From NCBI GenBank assembly GCA_963702175.1, contig OY969721.1:2108001-2172000 (forward strand): a stretch of 64,000 nucleotides of DNA, written 5' to 3'. Positions within the stretch are counted from its first letter, which is position 1. Every line of letters starts with the position of its first letter. This DNA is from VRUE01 sp963702175. GTDB lineage: Bacteria > Actinomycetota > Thermoleophilia > Solirubrobacterales > 70-9. This document shows, in pieces, positions 1 through 7,774 of the stretch. The notes under the pieces were generated by a model. The model did not search any database. It was given only the letters and a program-made list of their open reading frames with translations, and had not been told where the DNA came from. A program made the translations under genes and the position numbers.

Positions 1-182
1 TTGGCGAGGCACTGCCACTCGCGCTCCTCCTCAACCTTGCCCTGCCAGCGATAGCGACTCTCGATCGGCCCGAAGGTCTGCACGCAGGCAGCCAGCCGCC
101 GATCGACGAGCAGAGTGGAGATTCGCTCGGCTTCCTCCTCCGAGCCGACGGTGGTCAGGACCTGGATGTACTCGGTGCTCAA
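1..182 (-). CDS. cutA: CutA divalent-cation tolerance protein (3' end beyond window)
   Basis: The first 60 codons are visible. The reading frame contains the CutA hallmarks: LTTVGSEEEA after the first strand, the LAACVQ segment, and the IESRYRWQGKVEEE stretch that forms the conserved trimer core. The likely start is TTG at 182, which overlaps the amtB stop codon as TTGA, the same type of coupling used between glnK and amtB. CutA proteins are small trimeric PII-fold proteins linked to copper tolerance. Here CutA would be the third gene of a glnK-amtB-cutA operon. The C-terminal half lies outside the window. Confidence 0.85.
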   Translation of the reverse strand, partial: MSTEYIQVLTTVGSEEEAERISTLLVDRRLAACVQTFGPIESRYRWQGKVEEEREWQCLA

Positions 183-1483
183 CCGGGGTCGGCGACGAGG
201 ACCTCGCCGTCGGCATCCGGGGCGACGAGGATCGCGCCCTCGCCGCTGGCGTAGGCCTCCTCGCCGTGGTAGACGACGTCCATGCCGACCGCCTCGTCAT
301 GCTCGGTCGCCCGCAGCGGCATCACCGCGCCGACCAGCTTCAAGAGCACGAAGGTGGCGATGAAGGCGTAGGCGGGGGTGACGACCGCCGCCAGCGCCTG
401 CGACCAGAACTGGCCCGCGTCGCCGTAGAAGAGGCCGTCGGCGACGCCGTTCCAGCCGATCTGGGCGACGAGGCCAAGGAAGAGGATGCCGGTGAAGCCG
501 GCGATGCCGTGGGCGGCGAGGACGTCGAGCGTCTCGTCGACACGCGTCCGCGGCCGCCAGACGATCACCGCGTAGCAGGGCAGAGCGCCGAGGAAGCCGA
601 GCGCCATCGCCCAGCCTGGGCTGATGAAGCCGCCCGCCGGGGTGATCAGCACGCAGCCGACGATGATCGCCGTAGCCGCGCCGATTGCGGTCACCCGCCT
701 GCCGCGGATCAGGTCGAGGACGAACCAGGTGAGCAGGGCGCAGGCCGGCGTCAGCAGCGTGTTGACGAAGGCCAGGACGCTGGAGTCCCCGGCCGAGAGG
801 CCGCTGCCGCCGTTGAAGCCGAACCAGCCGAACCAGAGCAGGCCGGCGCCGACCAGTACGTAGACCGCGTTGTGGGGCAGGAGGGCCTGGCGGCCATAGT
901 CCTTGCGCGCGCCGACCACCAGCGCTGCGGCGAGCGCCGAGAAGCCGGAGCCCATCTCGACCGGGACGCCGCCGGCGAAGTCGAGCGTTCCCTGCGCCGC
1001 CAGCCAGCCGCCGCCGAAGGCCCAGTGGGCGAGCACCGCGTAGACCACCACCGACCAGAGCGCGGCGAAGACCATGAAGGCCCCAAAGCGCATCCGCTCG
1101 ACCACGGCGCCTGAGATCAGCGCAACGGTGATGATGCAGAAGGTCCCCTGGAAGGCCATGAAGAGCAGGTGGGGGATCGTCCCTTCGCCGCGCGGCTCGA
1201 AGCCGACGCCGCTGAGGCCGACGTGCCCGAGGCCGCCGATCAGGTCACCTTCGCCGTCGAAGGCGAGTGAGTAGCCGAGCAGCGCCCAGGTGACCGTGGC
1301 GATCGCGATCGCGGCGACGCACATCATGAAGGTGTTGAGGGTGTTCTTGGCCCGCACCAGGCCGGCGTAGAAGAGCCCCAGCGCGATCGTCATCATCAGG
1401 ACGAGCGCGGTCGCGGCGAGCATCCAGGCTGTATCGCCGGTGTCGATCGCGCTGGCCTGGGCGAGCGGCAGGAGGCCCATCAC
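179..1483 (-). CDS. amtB: Ammonium transporter AmtB/Mep family
   Basis: 434 aa with about eleven hydrophobic segments and the Amt signature region around residues 160-185 (DFAGG). It conducts ammonium across the cytoplasmic membrane as a trimer. The second pore histidine is present (H325 in LAAHGIAGF). The first twin histidine is replaced by Glu (E176 in GGVPVEMGSG, where VVHxxAG is usual), the substitution known from fungal Mep1/Mep3 proteins. The start codon overlaps the glnK stop codon (ATGA at 1480-1483), so the transporter and its PII partner are translationally coupled. The acidic C-terminal tail (DADGEVLVADPG) is not part of the transport core. Confidence 0.95.
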   Translation of the reverse strand: MMGLLPLAQASAIDTGDTAWMLAATALVLMMTIALGLFYAGLVRAKNTLNTFMMCVAAIAIATVTWALLGYSLAFDGEGDLIGGLGHVGLSGVGFEPRGEGTIPHLLFMAFQGTFCIITVALISGAVVERMRFGAFMVFAALWSVVVYAVLAHWAFGGGWLAAQGTLDFAGGVPVEMGSGFSALAAALVVGARKDYGRQALLPHNAVYVLVGAGLLWFGWFGFNGGSGLSAGDSSVLAFVNTLLTPACALLTWFVLDLIRGRRVTAIGAATAIIVGCVLITPAGGFISPGWAMALGFLGALPCYAVIVWRPRTRVDETLDVLAAHGIAGFTGILFLGLVAQIGWNGVADGLFYGDAGQFWSQALAAVVTPAYAFIATFVLLKLVGAVMPLRATEHDEAVGMDVVYHGEEAYASGEGAILVAPDADGEVLVADPG

Positions 1484-1833
1484 TTCACCACCGGGGTGAC
1501 GGCGGACTGGTCGGTCTCACCGGTGCGGATGCGAACCGCCTGCTCGAGTGGGACGACGAAGATCTTGCCGTCGCCGACTTCGCCAGTGCGCGCGCCCTCG
1601 CAGAGGGCGTCGACCGTGGCTTGCACGAAGGAGTCGGAGACGGCGACCTCGAAGCGGACCTTCTCGGAGAGGCCCATCTTCACAGTGGTGCCGCGGTAGG
1701 TCTCGACCCGGTCGAGCTCACCGCCGTGCCCCTGCACGCGGCTCATCGAGACCCCGCGCACTTCCGCCCGATAGAGCGCTTCCAGTACATCGTTCGCCTT
1801 CTCGGGGCGAACAATCCCGATCACAAGTTTCAC
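1480..1833 (-). CDS. glnK: PII family nitrogen regulator (GlnK/NrgB-like)
   Basis: 117 aa, normal PII length, with the N-terminal KLVIGIVRPEK, the GxGDGKIFV C-loop motif (VGDGKIFVVPLE) and the RTGE end motif. It binds ATP/ADP and 2-oxoglutarate and would gate the adjacent AmtB. In the T-loop Tyr46 (YRG) is present, but position 51, the Tyr that is uridylylated or adenylylated in most GlnK proteins, is Val. The T-loop therefore resembles Bacillus NrgB, and signalling is probably by ligand only. First gene of a glnK-amtB-cutA operon, divergent from the CDGSH gene. Confidence 0.93.
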   Translation of the reverse strand: MKLVIGIVRPEKANDVLEALYRAEVRGVSMSRVQGHGGELDRVETYRGTTVKMGLSEKVRFEVAVSDSFVQATVDALCEGARTGEVGDGKIFVVPLEQAVRIRTGETDQSAVTPVVK

Positions 1834-1920
1834 AGTCGCATCTCCTCCCGTTGAGCGCGGGGAGCCTAACAGTCAGTCGTCCGGGTTCGCTGTCAGCTCT
1901 GCTCGGGTAGGGGACGCTCG

Positions 1921-2157
1921 ATGCCGGACGGCCCCGTGAGGATCACGCCCTACCGCAACGGTCCCTACCTAGTGCGCGGGCCGTTCACCCTGGTCGACCA
2001 GGACGGGGCGGAGATCGAGGTCAGGCGATCGGTTGTGGCGCTCTGTCGCTGCGGTCGCTCCCAGATCCGGCCGTTCTGTGACGGGACCCACAAGTCGATC
2101 GGCTTTCGCTGTGCAAGCGGCGGCGAAGGCGACGCAGCGGCGTCGCCGAGTGACTGA
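1921..2157 (+). CDS. CDGSH-type iron-sulfur protein
   Basis: 78 aa. Residues 43-57 carry the CDGSH cluster motif: CRCG, seven residues, then FCDGTH. This is the three-Cys one-His set that binds a 2Fe-2S cluster, as in the mitoNEET family; bacterial stand-alone versions are of unknown redox function. The ATG is only about 10 nt after a GGGTAG hexamer, so the message may be nearly leaderless. The gene is divergent from glnK and overlaps the 3' end of the opposite-strand glycosyltransferase by 137 bp. The last 12 residues are Ala/Ser/Asp-rich and probably disordered. Confidence 0.8.
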   Translation: MPDGPVRITPYRNGPYLVRGPFTLVDQDGAEIEVRRSVVALCRCGRSQIRPFCDGTHKSIGFRCASGGEGDAAASPSD

Positions 2158-3130
2158 GCCGGCCCTCGCCGTAACGGACTCCGCCTCGCAACCTGGCCCC
2201 CAAAGCCAGCCAAGCGCAGATCGAGCGCTCGGCAATCCAGGCAGGCGCCAGCAGTGAGGCGCTGGCCGGGAAACGCTCGACGCCCCCCGCCCGCAGCCGT
2301 CCCGCCTCGGCGGCTGCGACCGAGGCGATCGCTCCGGCGCCGAGCCAGCGGCCCCGTCCGCTCAGCAGCGCCGCCAGCGACGCCGGTCCGATCGCCAAGA
2401 AGGCGCCGATGCGAAGTGGCACGGCGAAGTCGTCATAGGCTTGACGCACCCGCTGCGAGAGGAAGTGCCGCGTGCTTGGAGGTTTCCGCGCCACGTAGAG
2501 ATCGAGGGGACTGACCACGACGCCGCCCCCGGCGCAGATCGTCCTCATCAGCTCCAGGTTCTCGAAGAGAGCGTCGCCGTCGTAGCCGCCGACGGCCAGG
2601 AAGCTCTCGCGGCGGACTGCCAGGGTCCCGGGAAAGTCGCCGACCGGGAAGGTGAGGTCTCCCGTGAAGACCCGGTTGAGCAGCGAGCGCGACGTGTCCC
2701 AGCGAGCGTGCCAGGGCAGCTCGTCGAAGTGGTTCTGTGGTCGTACGAGGTCAGCCTCGTCGAGGCCTGCGGCTACACGTCGCAGGGATGCGACGTCGTA
2801 ACGCACGTCGTCGTCGGCGATCACGACCCGTTCGTGCGAGCACTCGCGGATCCCGGTGAGGACCCCATTCACCTTGCCCATGCGGAAGTGAAGGTCCGGA
2901 TGCGGCCGGAGGTGACGAGCGACTCCTCGCAGCGCCACAGCGTGGCGTTCGAAGAGCGGGTCGGGGGACCCGTCGACGACGAGGATCTCGTCGACCTCCT
3001 CGTTCAGTGAGTGCAGATAACCGGCTAGCTCGTCGATCGGCCCGGGCTGGGACCAGCGCAGAGGCAGCACGTAGCTGACGGGGGGCGAGATCAAAGCGGC
3101 TGGCGCAGCGAAGTGCGGCCTGCGTCCCAC
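2021..3130 (-). CDS. Family 2 glycosyltransferase
   Basis: 369 aa. The N-terminal 200 residues look like a GT-A fold: EILVVDGSPD near residue 50, the metal-binding DxD-like VIADDDVRYD near 105, and a later PGTLAVRRESF acceptor loop. Residues 240-310 are hydrophobic and Ala-rich and may attach the enzyme to the membrane. It probably transfers a sugar to an envelope polymer; the substrate cannot be read. The start overlaps the 3' end of the upstream diiron-protein gene by 40 bp; an internal GTG near 3071 is an alternative. The last ~45 codons run antisense through the CDGSH gene and are Arg/Ser-rich, so the natural stop may have been lost. Confidence 0.8.
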   Translation of the reverse strand: MGRRPHFAAPAALISPPVSYVLPLRWSQPGPIDELAGYLHSLNEEVDEILVVDGSPDPLFERHAVALRGVARHLRPHPDLHFRMGKVNGVLTGIRECSHERVVIADDDVRYDVASLRRVAAGLDEADLVRPQNHFDELPWHARWDTSRSLLNRVFTGDLTFPVGDFPGTLAVRRESFLAVGGYDGDALFENLELMRTICAGGGVVVSPLDLYVARKPPSTRHFLSQRVRQAYDDFAVPLRIGAFLAIGPASLAALLSGRGRWLGAGAIASVAAAEAGRLRAGGVERFPASASLLAPAWIAERSICAWLALGARLRGGVRYGEGRLSHSATPLRRLRRRLHSESRSTCGSRHRTAGSGSDRSDRAPQPIA

Positions 3131-4134
3131 GCCGCCAGCAGATGATGTGCGACACGGTCTTCGAGATGCAGCAGGGCGCCGGCGCCGAAGAGGATGTCCC
3201 CAGCAAGCTCCGGTTCGTCGCGCGCCAATCCGCCGGCGAGGTCATAGGCGGCGATGTTCTCGTGGACCGCGTCGGCCTCGACGTGCTCGTCGAAGAAGTC
3301 GACGGCGTCGCCGTCGAAGCCAAGCCGCCGCAGCGCGTTCGCATAGCGGCGGTTGGGCTGGGAAGAGGTCATCTCGAACATCGCCAGGTGGCCGGCGATC
3401 GCGCCACGGCGGTCGCGGTGGAGGCCCAAGCCCGACATCAGGTTGACCGTGGCGAGCGTGACTCCAGGAACCCGATCCAGATAGGCATTCTCGCGGTCGT
3501 CGAGACCGAGCGCCCGCATCGTCTTGGCGAAGAGCGCCGAGTGCATCCGCTCGGGCCGGCCGCTGCCGTACTCGTCGCCCTGTACCTCGAGCAGGGCCGT
3601 CTTCGCGGGCCCGGAGAGGCGTGGGATTGCCCAGCTGTGCGGGTCGGCCTCCTTGAGCTGGTAGAGCGAGCGATGGACCACGAACTCGCGGAACTGCTCG
3701 AGGTCGGCGTCGGCCTCGATTCGCCGCGAAAGCGAAACGCCCCCGCTTTCGCGCTCGAGCTCGAAGAGGCGATCGCCGACGTCTTCTGGATCGACCGGCT
3801 CGCCTGGGACTTCAGCTTCGAGCGCCGCGAAGAAGGTCCGCTCCAGCTCCGCCCGGGCGCCGAGCAGGGCCGGGTTCCACTCCCAGGCGGGGTCGACACC
3901 GGCGAAAGAGCGGTAGTGCAGCTCGTAGCAGGCGTATAGCGCGAGCTGAAGGTCGTCGTCGCTGAGGGGATCGACGACCTCCCTGACCAGCTGGCCGATG
4001 GCGGGCCGAGGGTCAAGCTCGTTGGCGTCAGACGCCGGACGATGGAGAAGATCAAGCAACAGCTCGCCGATCGGTCCCGCGGCATTGGGCAGCGTTACGC
4101 CGGATGCGCTCGACTCTCTCTCCGCGGTGATCAC
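3091..4134 (-). CDS. Haem-oxygenase-like diiron (HDO) family protein
   Basis: 347 aa. The C-terminal two thirds match the iron-containing redox enzyme family: EVQGDEYGSGRPERMH with a following LF near residue 185-205, and EHVEADAVHE near residue 285, which supply Glu, Asp and His ligands for a diiron centre. Members include SznF/CADD-like oxygenases and UndA-like decarboxylases, but the substrate here is unknown. It precedes and overlaps the glycosyltransferase on the same strand, so the two are probably co-transcribed. The N-terminal 120 residues are helical and variable in this family. Confidence 0.8.
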   Translation of the reverse strand: MITAERESSASGVTLPNAAGPIGELLLDLLHRPASDANELDPRPAIGQLVREVVDPLSDDDLQLALYACYELHYRSFAGVDPAWEWNPALLGARAELERTFFAALEAEVPGEPVDPEDVGDRLFELERESGGVSLSRRIEADADLEQFREFVVHRSLYQLKEADPHSWAIPRLSGPAKTALLEVQGDEYGSGRPERMHSALFAKTMRALGLDDRENAYLDRVPGVTLATVNLMSGLGLHRDRRGAIAGHLAMFEMTSSQPNRRYANALRRLGFDGDAVDFFDEHVEADAVHENIAAYDLAGGLARDEPELAGDILFGAGALLHLEDRVAHHLLAAWDAGRTSLRQPL

Positions 4135-4197
4135 GAGTCGTTGCTTCCCCGTAGCGGAAGCCCCGAAACGCCGAGCTCGGTGAGTGCCCCCCGAGCG

Positions 4198-4557
4198 TTA
4201 CTCGCTGCGAAGCGCGGCAAGCGCCTCGTCGCGCGCCTCGTACGTGCGCAACGAGCTATCGAGGCCTGTGATCTCCAGCAGGCGCTGCACCTGGTTGCCA
4301 AGTCCACAGAGGGCAAAACGGCACACGTCGTCCCCGTCCAGGTCGGCGTCGAGCCGCTGCCAGGTCCTGACGATCAACCCGATCCCGGTCGAGTCGATGA
4401 ATTCACAGTTCGAGAGATCGACAAGTAGTCCGTCTTCGACGTTTTCGAGCCGTTCCTCGAGTTGCGGTGCCGTGTGCAGGTCGAGCTCTCCGGTGACCGC
4501 GAGGATGCGGACGCCGTCACGTTCCTCCTCGACAACCTCGAATCGATTCGGGTTCAA
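4198..4557 (-). CDS. STAS-domain anti-sigma factor antagonist
   Basis: 119 aa single STAS domain. The phosphorylatable serine sits in FIDSTGIGLIV (about residue 62), the hallmark of SpoIIAA/RsbV proteins. The unphosphorylated form binds an RsbW-type kinase and frees the sigma factor. It is divergent from the SpoIIE-type phosphatase gene, which is the natural activator of such a protein. A second STAS protein lies 2 kb away. Confidence 0.92.
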   Translation of the reverse strand: MNPNRFEVVEEERDGVRILAVTGELDLHTAPQLEERLENVEDGLLVDLSNCEFIDSTGIGLIVRTWQRLDADLDGDDVCRFALCGLGNQVQRLLEITGLDSSLRTYEARDEALAALRSE

Positions 4558-4653
4558 AAGCCACCTGATGCTAGCGCAGGAAGCGCTACCCTCTTTTTAG
4601 TAAAGCATTCTTGGCCGCATCCAGTGCTTGGGGTTCTAGGGAAGGAGATTGGG

Positions 4654-5994
4654 GTGGAGGGCATCGTGATCGCGGCTTTGGCCGTCGCTTCCGCGACGCT
4701 TGCCTATCTACTCATCACCTCCCACATTCGTACCCGCCGGGTGACGCAGCGCTTCGAAGTGCTCGACGACATCGCTCGTGTCTCCGACGCTGCGAGCTCG
4801 CTGCCGGAAACGCTCACCGTGATCAGTGAGGTCCTCGTCCCGCAGATAGCCGATTTCTGCATGATCGACGTGCTTTCCGGGGGGGGTGCCCAGCGGGCTG
4901 GCGTGCGGGTTGGGCCCGGCGCCCCGCCAGAGGCTGAACGAGGACTCGCCGAGCGCCAGCCATCGATACCCGAGTACATGCTCGACCAGGAATCGGGAAG
5001 GGCGCTGGCCCCTCGTTTCTTCGAACAGCTGTCGGAGGAGGACCTGCGCCTGATCTCCCACGATGACGACGACTTCGAGTTTCTGCGCGGTCTCGGTGTG
5101 CGCTCGGCGATAACGGTGGCGCTGCGGGCGCGCGGCCGAGTCACCGGCACCCTAACCCTGGGGGTGGCTTGGTCGGGACGGCACTACCGGCCCGACGACG
5201 CCAGCTTCGCCCGGGTCCTCTCGGGACGCGTGGCGCTGGCACTCGACAACGCCGGCCTCTTCTCCAACCTGGAGCGCGCCATGCAGGCCCGGGAAGAGAT
5301 CGCCGAGACCCTGCAGCGCGGACTCCTGCCGCCGCCGTTGCCGCACATTCCGGGCTGGTCCGCGGCGGCGATGTACCGGCCCGCCGGCGCCGAGAACGAA
5401 GTGGGCGGCGACTTCTACGACGCCTTCCCGGTCAGGGGCGGCTGGATGTTGGTGATCGGCGACGTCACCGGCCGGGGCGCCCGCGCCGCGTCGATCACGG
5501 CGCAGGCCCGCTACACGTTGCGCACCGCCGCCGTACTCACCGGCGATCCGCTGGTCGCCCTCGCCACCCTCAACCGTGCCTTGCTCGCCCAGCACGACCC
5601 GGCGATGTGCAGCGTCGCCGCCTTCGCCCTCTCCGAAGACTCTCGCCGCCCGGTTCGGATGGCGGTTGCGGGGCACCCGCCGCCGCTGCTCGTCGACGGG
5701 GACGAGGTCACCGAGACGGCAACGCCGGGCCCCCTCCTCGGTGCCTTCGACGACGCCGACTGGACGCTGGAGCAGATTCCGATCGATCCCGGCCAGCAGG
5801 TGGTCATTGTCACCGACGGGATCATCGAGGCCTCGGGGCCGAACGGCCGCTTCGGTGAGGAGCGGCTGCGGGCCGAGCTGGTCGGCGCCGCGAACCCGGC
5901 GCTCGCCGTGCAGCGACTCGAGGGCGCGCTGCACTCGTTCACTGAGGGCGCGCTGGACGACGACGCGGCAATCCTGGCGGTCGCGCCGCGATGA
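4654..5994 (+). CDS. Membrane-anchored GAF-PP2C (SpoIIE/RsbU-type) phosphatase
   Basis: 446 aa from GTG 4654, chosen because GGAAGGAG lies 7 nt upstream and because longer starts would overlap the opposite STAS gene. Order: one N-terminal membrane helix (residues 3-22), a GAF-like sensor region (~35-190), a short coiled linker, then a PP2C-type SpoIIE domain (~215-446). The phosphatase motifs are VGGDFYDAF, VIGDVTGRG, AGHPPPLL, VTDGIIEA and the final DDDAAILA metal-binding aspartates. It would dephosphorylate a STAS antagonist in response to a signal sensed by the GAF region. The stop codon overlaps the start of the next gene (ATGA). Confidence 0.9.
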   Translation: MEGIVIAALAVASATLAYLLITSHIRTRRVTQRFEVLDDIARVSDAASSLPETLTVISEVLVPQIADFCMIDVLSGGGAQRAGVRVGPGAPPEAERGLAERQPSIPEYMLDQESGRALAPRFFEQLSEEDLRLISHDDDDFEFLRGLGVRSAITVALRARGRVTGTLTLGVAWSGRHYRPDDASFARVLSGRVALALDNAGLFSNLERAMQAREEIAETLQRGLLPPPLPHIPGWSAAAMYRPAGAENEVGGDFYDAFPVRGGWMLVIGDVTGRGARAASITAQARYTLRTAAVLTGDPLVALATLNRALLAQHDPAMCSVAAFALSEDSRRPVRMAVAGHPPPLLVDGDEVTETATPGPLLGAFDDADWTLEQIPIDPGQQVVIVTDGIIEASGPNGRFGEERLRAELVGAANPALAVQRLEGALHSFTEGALDDDAAILAVAPR

Positions 5995-6395
5995 CCGAGA
6001 CCTCGATGCAACTGGTCGAACGCCTCTTCGACGCCTTCAACCGGCGCGACGCCGAGGCGATTGCGGAGCTCTGCCACCAGGAGATGGAGTTCTTCGCGGT
6101 TACCGGGGAAGAGGTGGGGCGCGGGGAGCCTTACATGGGGCCTGACGGCCTGCACGAGTATCTGTCCGACGTGGCCAGGGTCTGGGAGGAGCTGCTGATC
6201 ACCGTCAAGGAGGTTGAGTCGCAGGGGAACCGTTTGCTGGTGCGGGGGCGGGTATACCTGCGCAGCCGCGATCTCGGAATCCGCGACATGCCAATAGCGT
6301 GGATCTGGCAGATACACGAGGGTCGCTTCATCCGCGGCGAGGCCTTCCCCGACCCCGAGCTTGCCGAAGCGCGCTTCGGCCGCGTCTCGGCCTGA
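5991..6395 (+). CDS. SnoaL-like (NTF2-fold) protein
   Basis: 134 aa. The pattern is that of a SnoaL-like alpha+beta barrel: VERLFDAFNRRDAEAIAELCHQEMEF at the N-terminus and WIWQIHEGRFIRGEAF near the end. Such proteins are ketosteroid-isomerase-like enzymes or small-ligand binders. It starts inside the stop codon of the SpoIIE phosphatase gene (ATGA overlap), so it is co-translated with a stress regulator. No catalytic residue set can be assigned with confidence. Confidence 0.82.
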   Translation: MTETSMQLVERLFDAFNRRDAEAIAELCHQEMEFFAVTGEEVGRGEPYMGPDGLHEYLSDVARVWEELLITVKEVESQGNRLLVRGRVYLRSRDLGIRDMPIAWIWQIHEGRFIRGEAFPDPELAEARFGRVSA

Positions 6396-6404
6396 TCGCG
6401 CCGA

Positions 6405-6743
6405 TTACTCGACCAGCGGTAGCCGCTCGGACAGGCCGGTCAAGTCGAGGACCCGGTTAACGGCCGCTGAGCGGCTGGGCACGAACCGGAGCCGGGCGCT
6501 GTCGCCGTTGTGGCCGAGTGCGCCGACCAGCAGAGCGATCCCGGTCGAGTCGATGAACTCCAGCTCCTGCAGGTCCACGACTGTCTGCGCCGCCTCGTCG
6601 AGGGCCTCCTGGATCGCGGCTTCGGCGGTGCCGGCGTTGGCGAGATCGAGCTCGCCGCGCAGGGAGACGGTTCTGAGGCCTCCCTCCGTCGTCGTCTGTA
6701 CGACCAAGGTGCCGTCGGTGATGTCGCGTTGTTCGGTCGGCAT
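6405..6743 (-). CDS. STAS-domain anti-sigma factor antagonist (second copy)
   Basis: 112 aa single STAS domain with the phospho-acceptor serine in FIDSTGIALLV (about residue 66). It resembles the protein at 4198-4557 in the core but is only distantly related outside it, so it may respond to a different kinase or phosphatase. It is convergent with the SnoaL-like gene, and the RsbW-like ATPase gene begins about 200 bp from its start on the other strand. Confidence 0.92.
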   Translation of the reverse strand: MPTEQRDITDGTLVVQTTTEGGLRTVSLRGELDLANAGTAEAAIQEALDEAAQTVVDLQELEFIDSTGIALLVGALGHNGDSARLRFVPSRSAAVNRVLDLTGLSERLPLVE

Positions 6744-6821
6744 GTGGAGGCTCCCGTCTTGGGCAGGGATCGACGACCCTTCACCATGCTAGCGAGCAAA
6801 GGTCAACTTGTGGAGGGCTTT

Positions 6822-6846
6822 GTTTCGACGGACCCGCCGCGGGTAG
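6822..6846 (+). promoter_or_regulatory. Sigma-B/F-type promoter upstream of the RsbW-like gene
   Basis: GTTT at 6822-6825 and GGGTAG at 6841-6846 are separated by 15 nt, the arrangement of SigB/SigF promoters (GTTT, 14-16 nt, GGGTA). The same 15-nt spacing is found on the other strand before the sigma factor gene. It lies about 100 nt before the proposed ATG of the anti-sigma factor and would give feedback control. Confidence 0.6.
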
Positions 6847-6946
6847 CGGAACGAATCGACCCGCGAGATACGCTTCTTTGCCTTCAACCGCAGCCCTTCC
6901 TAAGCGGGGCTGATGTTTGCAATTCGATTGGACACGCCCTAGGACA

Positions 6947-7771
6947 ATGAACGGCAAATCGCCTGTCCTCAACCTCAAGCTGCCTGCGAAGCCGGCCAAC
7001 GTAGCGGTGGTTCGCCACGCGGTCGCCGGACTCGCCGAGCAGCTGGGGATGAACGAACCGAGCATCGGCGACCTGAAGACCGTCGTCACCGAGGCCTGCA
7101 TGAACGTCGTCGTCCACGCCTACGACGACGGCACGGGACCGCTCGAAGTCGAGGCGTTCCCAGAGGACGAGGGCCTGACCGTCTGCGTGCGTGACTCGGG
7201 AGGCGGCATTCGCCCCCGGCCGGACGTCGAGCGACCGAGCTTGCGGATCGGGATGACGCTGATCGCGGCGCTCTCGCAGAGCTTCGAGATCGCCGGTGGC
7301 CTCGGCCGCGGCACCGAAGTGAAGATGCACCTGCCGCTGCGGTCCCCGCAGGAAGGCGATGGCGTCGCCGAGGAAGTGAGCGTTCCGCCGGTCGATGAGG
7401 CGACGGAGGTGACTATCGGCCGTCCCGACTTGGCCGCGCCGGTGCTCGAGCGGGTCGTCGGCGCCCTGGCCTCGCGCCACCAGATCAGCGTCGACCGCCT
7501 CAACGACGCGATGCTGCTGACCGACGCCGTCTCGGCGCGCGCTCCGCAGGCGTTCGGCAACGAACACCTGCGCTTCGCGATTGCCGACGGGGAGGACGGC
7601 ATCGACCTGCGAATCGGCCCGATGCCCGACGGCGCCAGCCAGCGGCTGCTCGACGGGCTCGCGGTGCCGCAGGTTGGCGGCACGCTCGAGGCGCTGGCGG
7701 ACGAGCTGCGCGTCGAGCGGGACGAGAACGGCGAGTACGTCGTCGTCCGCTTCGCCGCGATCCGCGGCTGA
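6947..7771 (+). CDS. RsbW-like anti-sigma factor / serine kinase with C-terminal extension
   Basis: 274 aa from ATG 6947 (an AGGA lies just upstream; an in-frame ATG at 6917 has no visible ribosome site). Residues ~5-130 form a GHKL ATPase domain: the N-box VVTEACMNVVVHAY, the G1 box VRDSGGGI, and a G2-like LGRGTEVKMHLP. It would bind and hold the sigma factor and phosphorylate STAS antagonists. The remaining ~130 residues are an acidic extension not found in classical RsbW. The gene is convergent with the sigma factor gene with only three bases between them, instead of being in one operon as in Bacillus. Confidence 0.88.
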   Translation: MNGKSPVLNLKLPAKPANVAVVRHAVAGLAEQLGMNEPSIGDLKTVVTEACMNVVVHAYDDGTGPLEVEAFPEDEGLTVCVRDSGGGIRPRPDVERPSLRIGMTLIAALSQSFEIAGGLGRGTEVKMHLPLRSPQEGDGVAEEVSVPPVDEATEVTIGRPDLAAPVLERVVGALASRHQISVDRLNDAMLLTDAVSARAPQAFGNEHLRFAIADGEDGIDLRIGPMPDGASQRLLDGLAVPQVGGTLEALADELRVERDENGEYVVVRFAAIRG

Positions 7772-7774
7772 GCC

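Noticed and set aside
266..1114. Long plus-strand open frame opposite amtB
   Set aside because: Low-complexity Asp/Glu/Gln-rich product, a shadow of the high-GC amtB codons.
1895..1920. Sigma-F-type promoter for the CDGSH gene (GGGTAG at 1905)
   Set aside because: A GGTT lies upstream, but the spacing does not match the 15 nt seen at the two good promoters.
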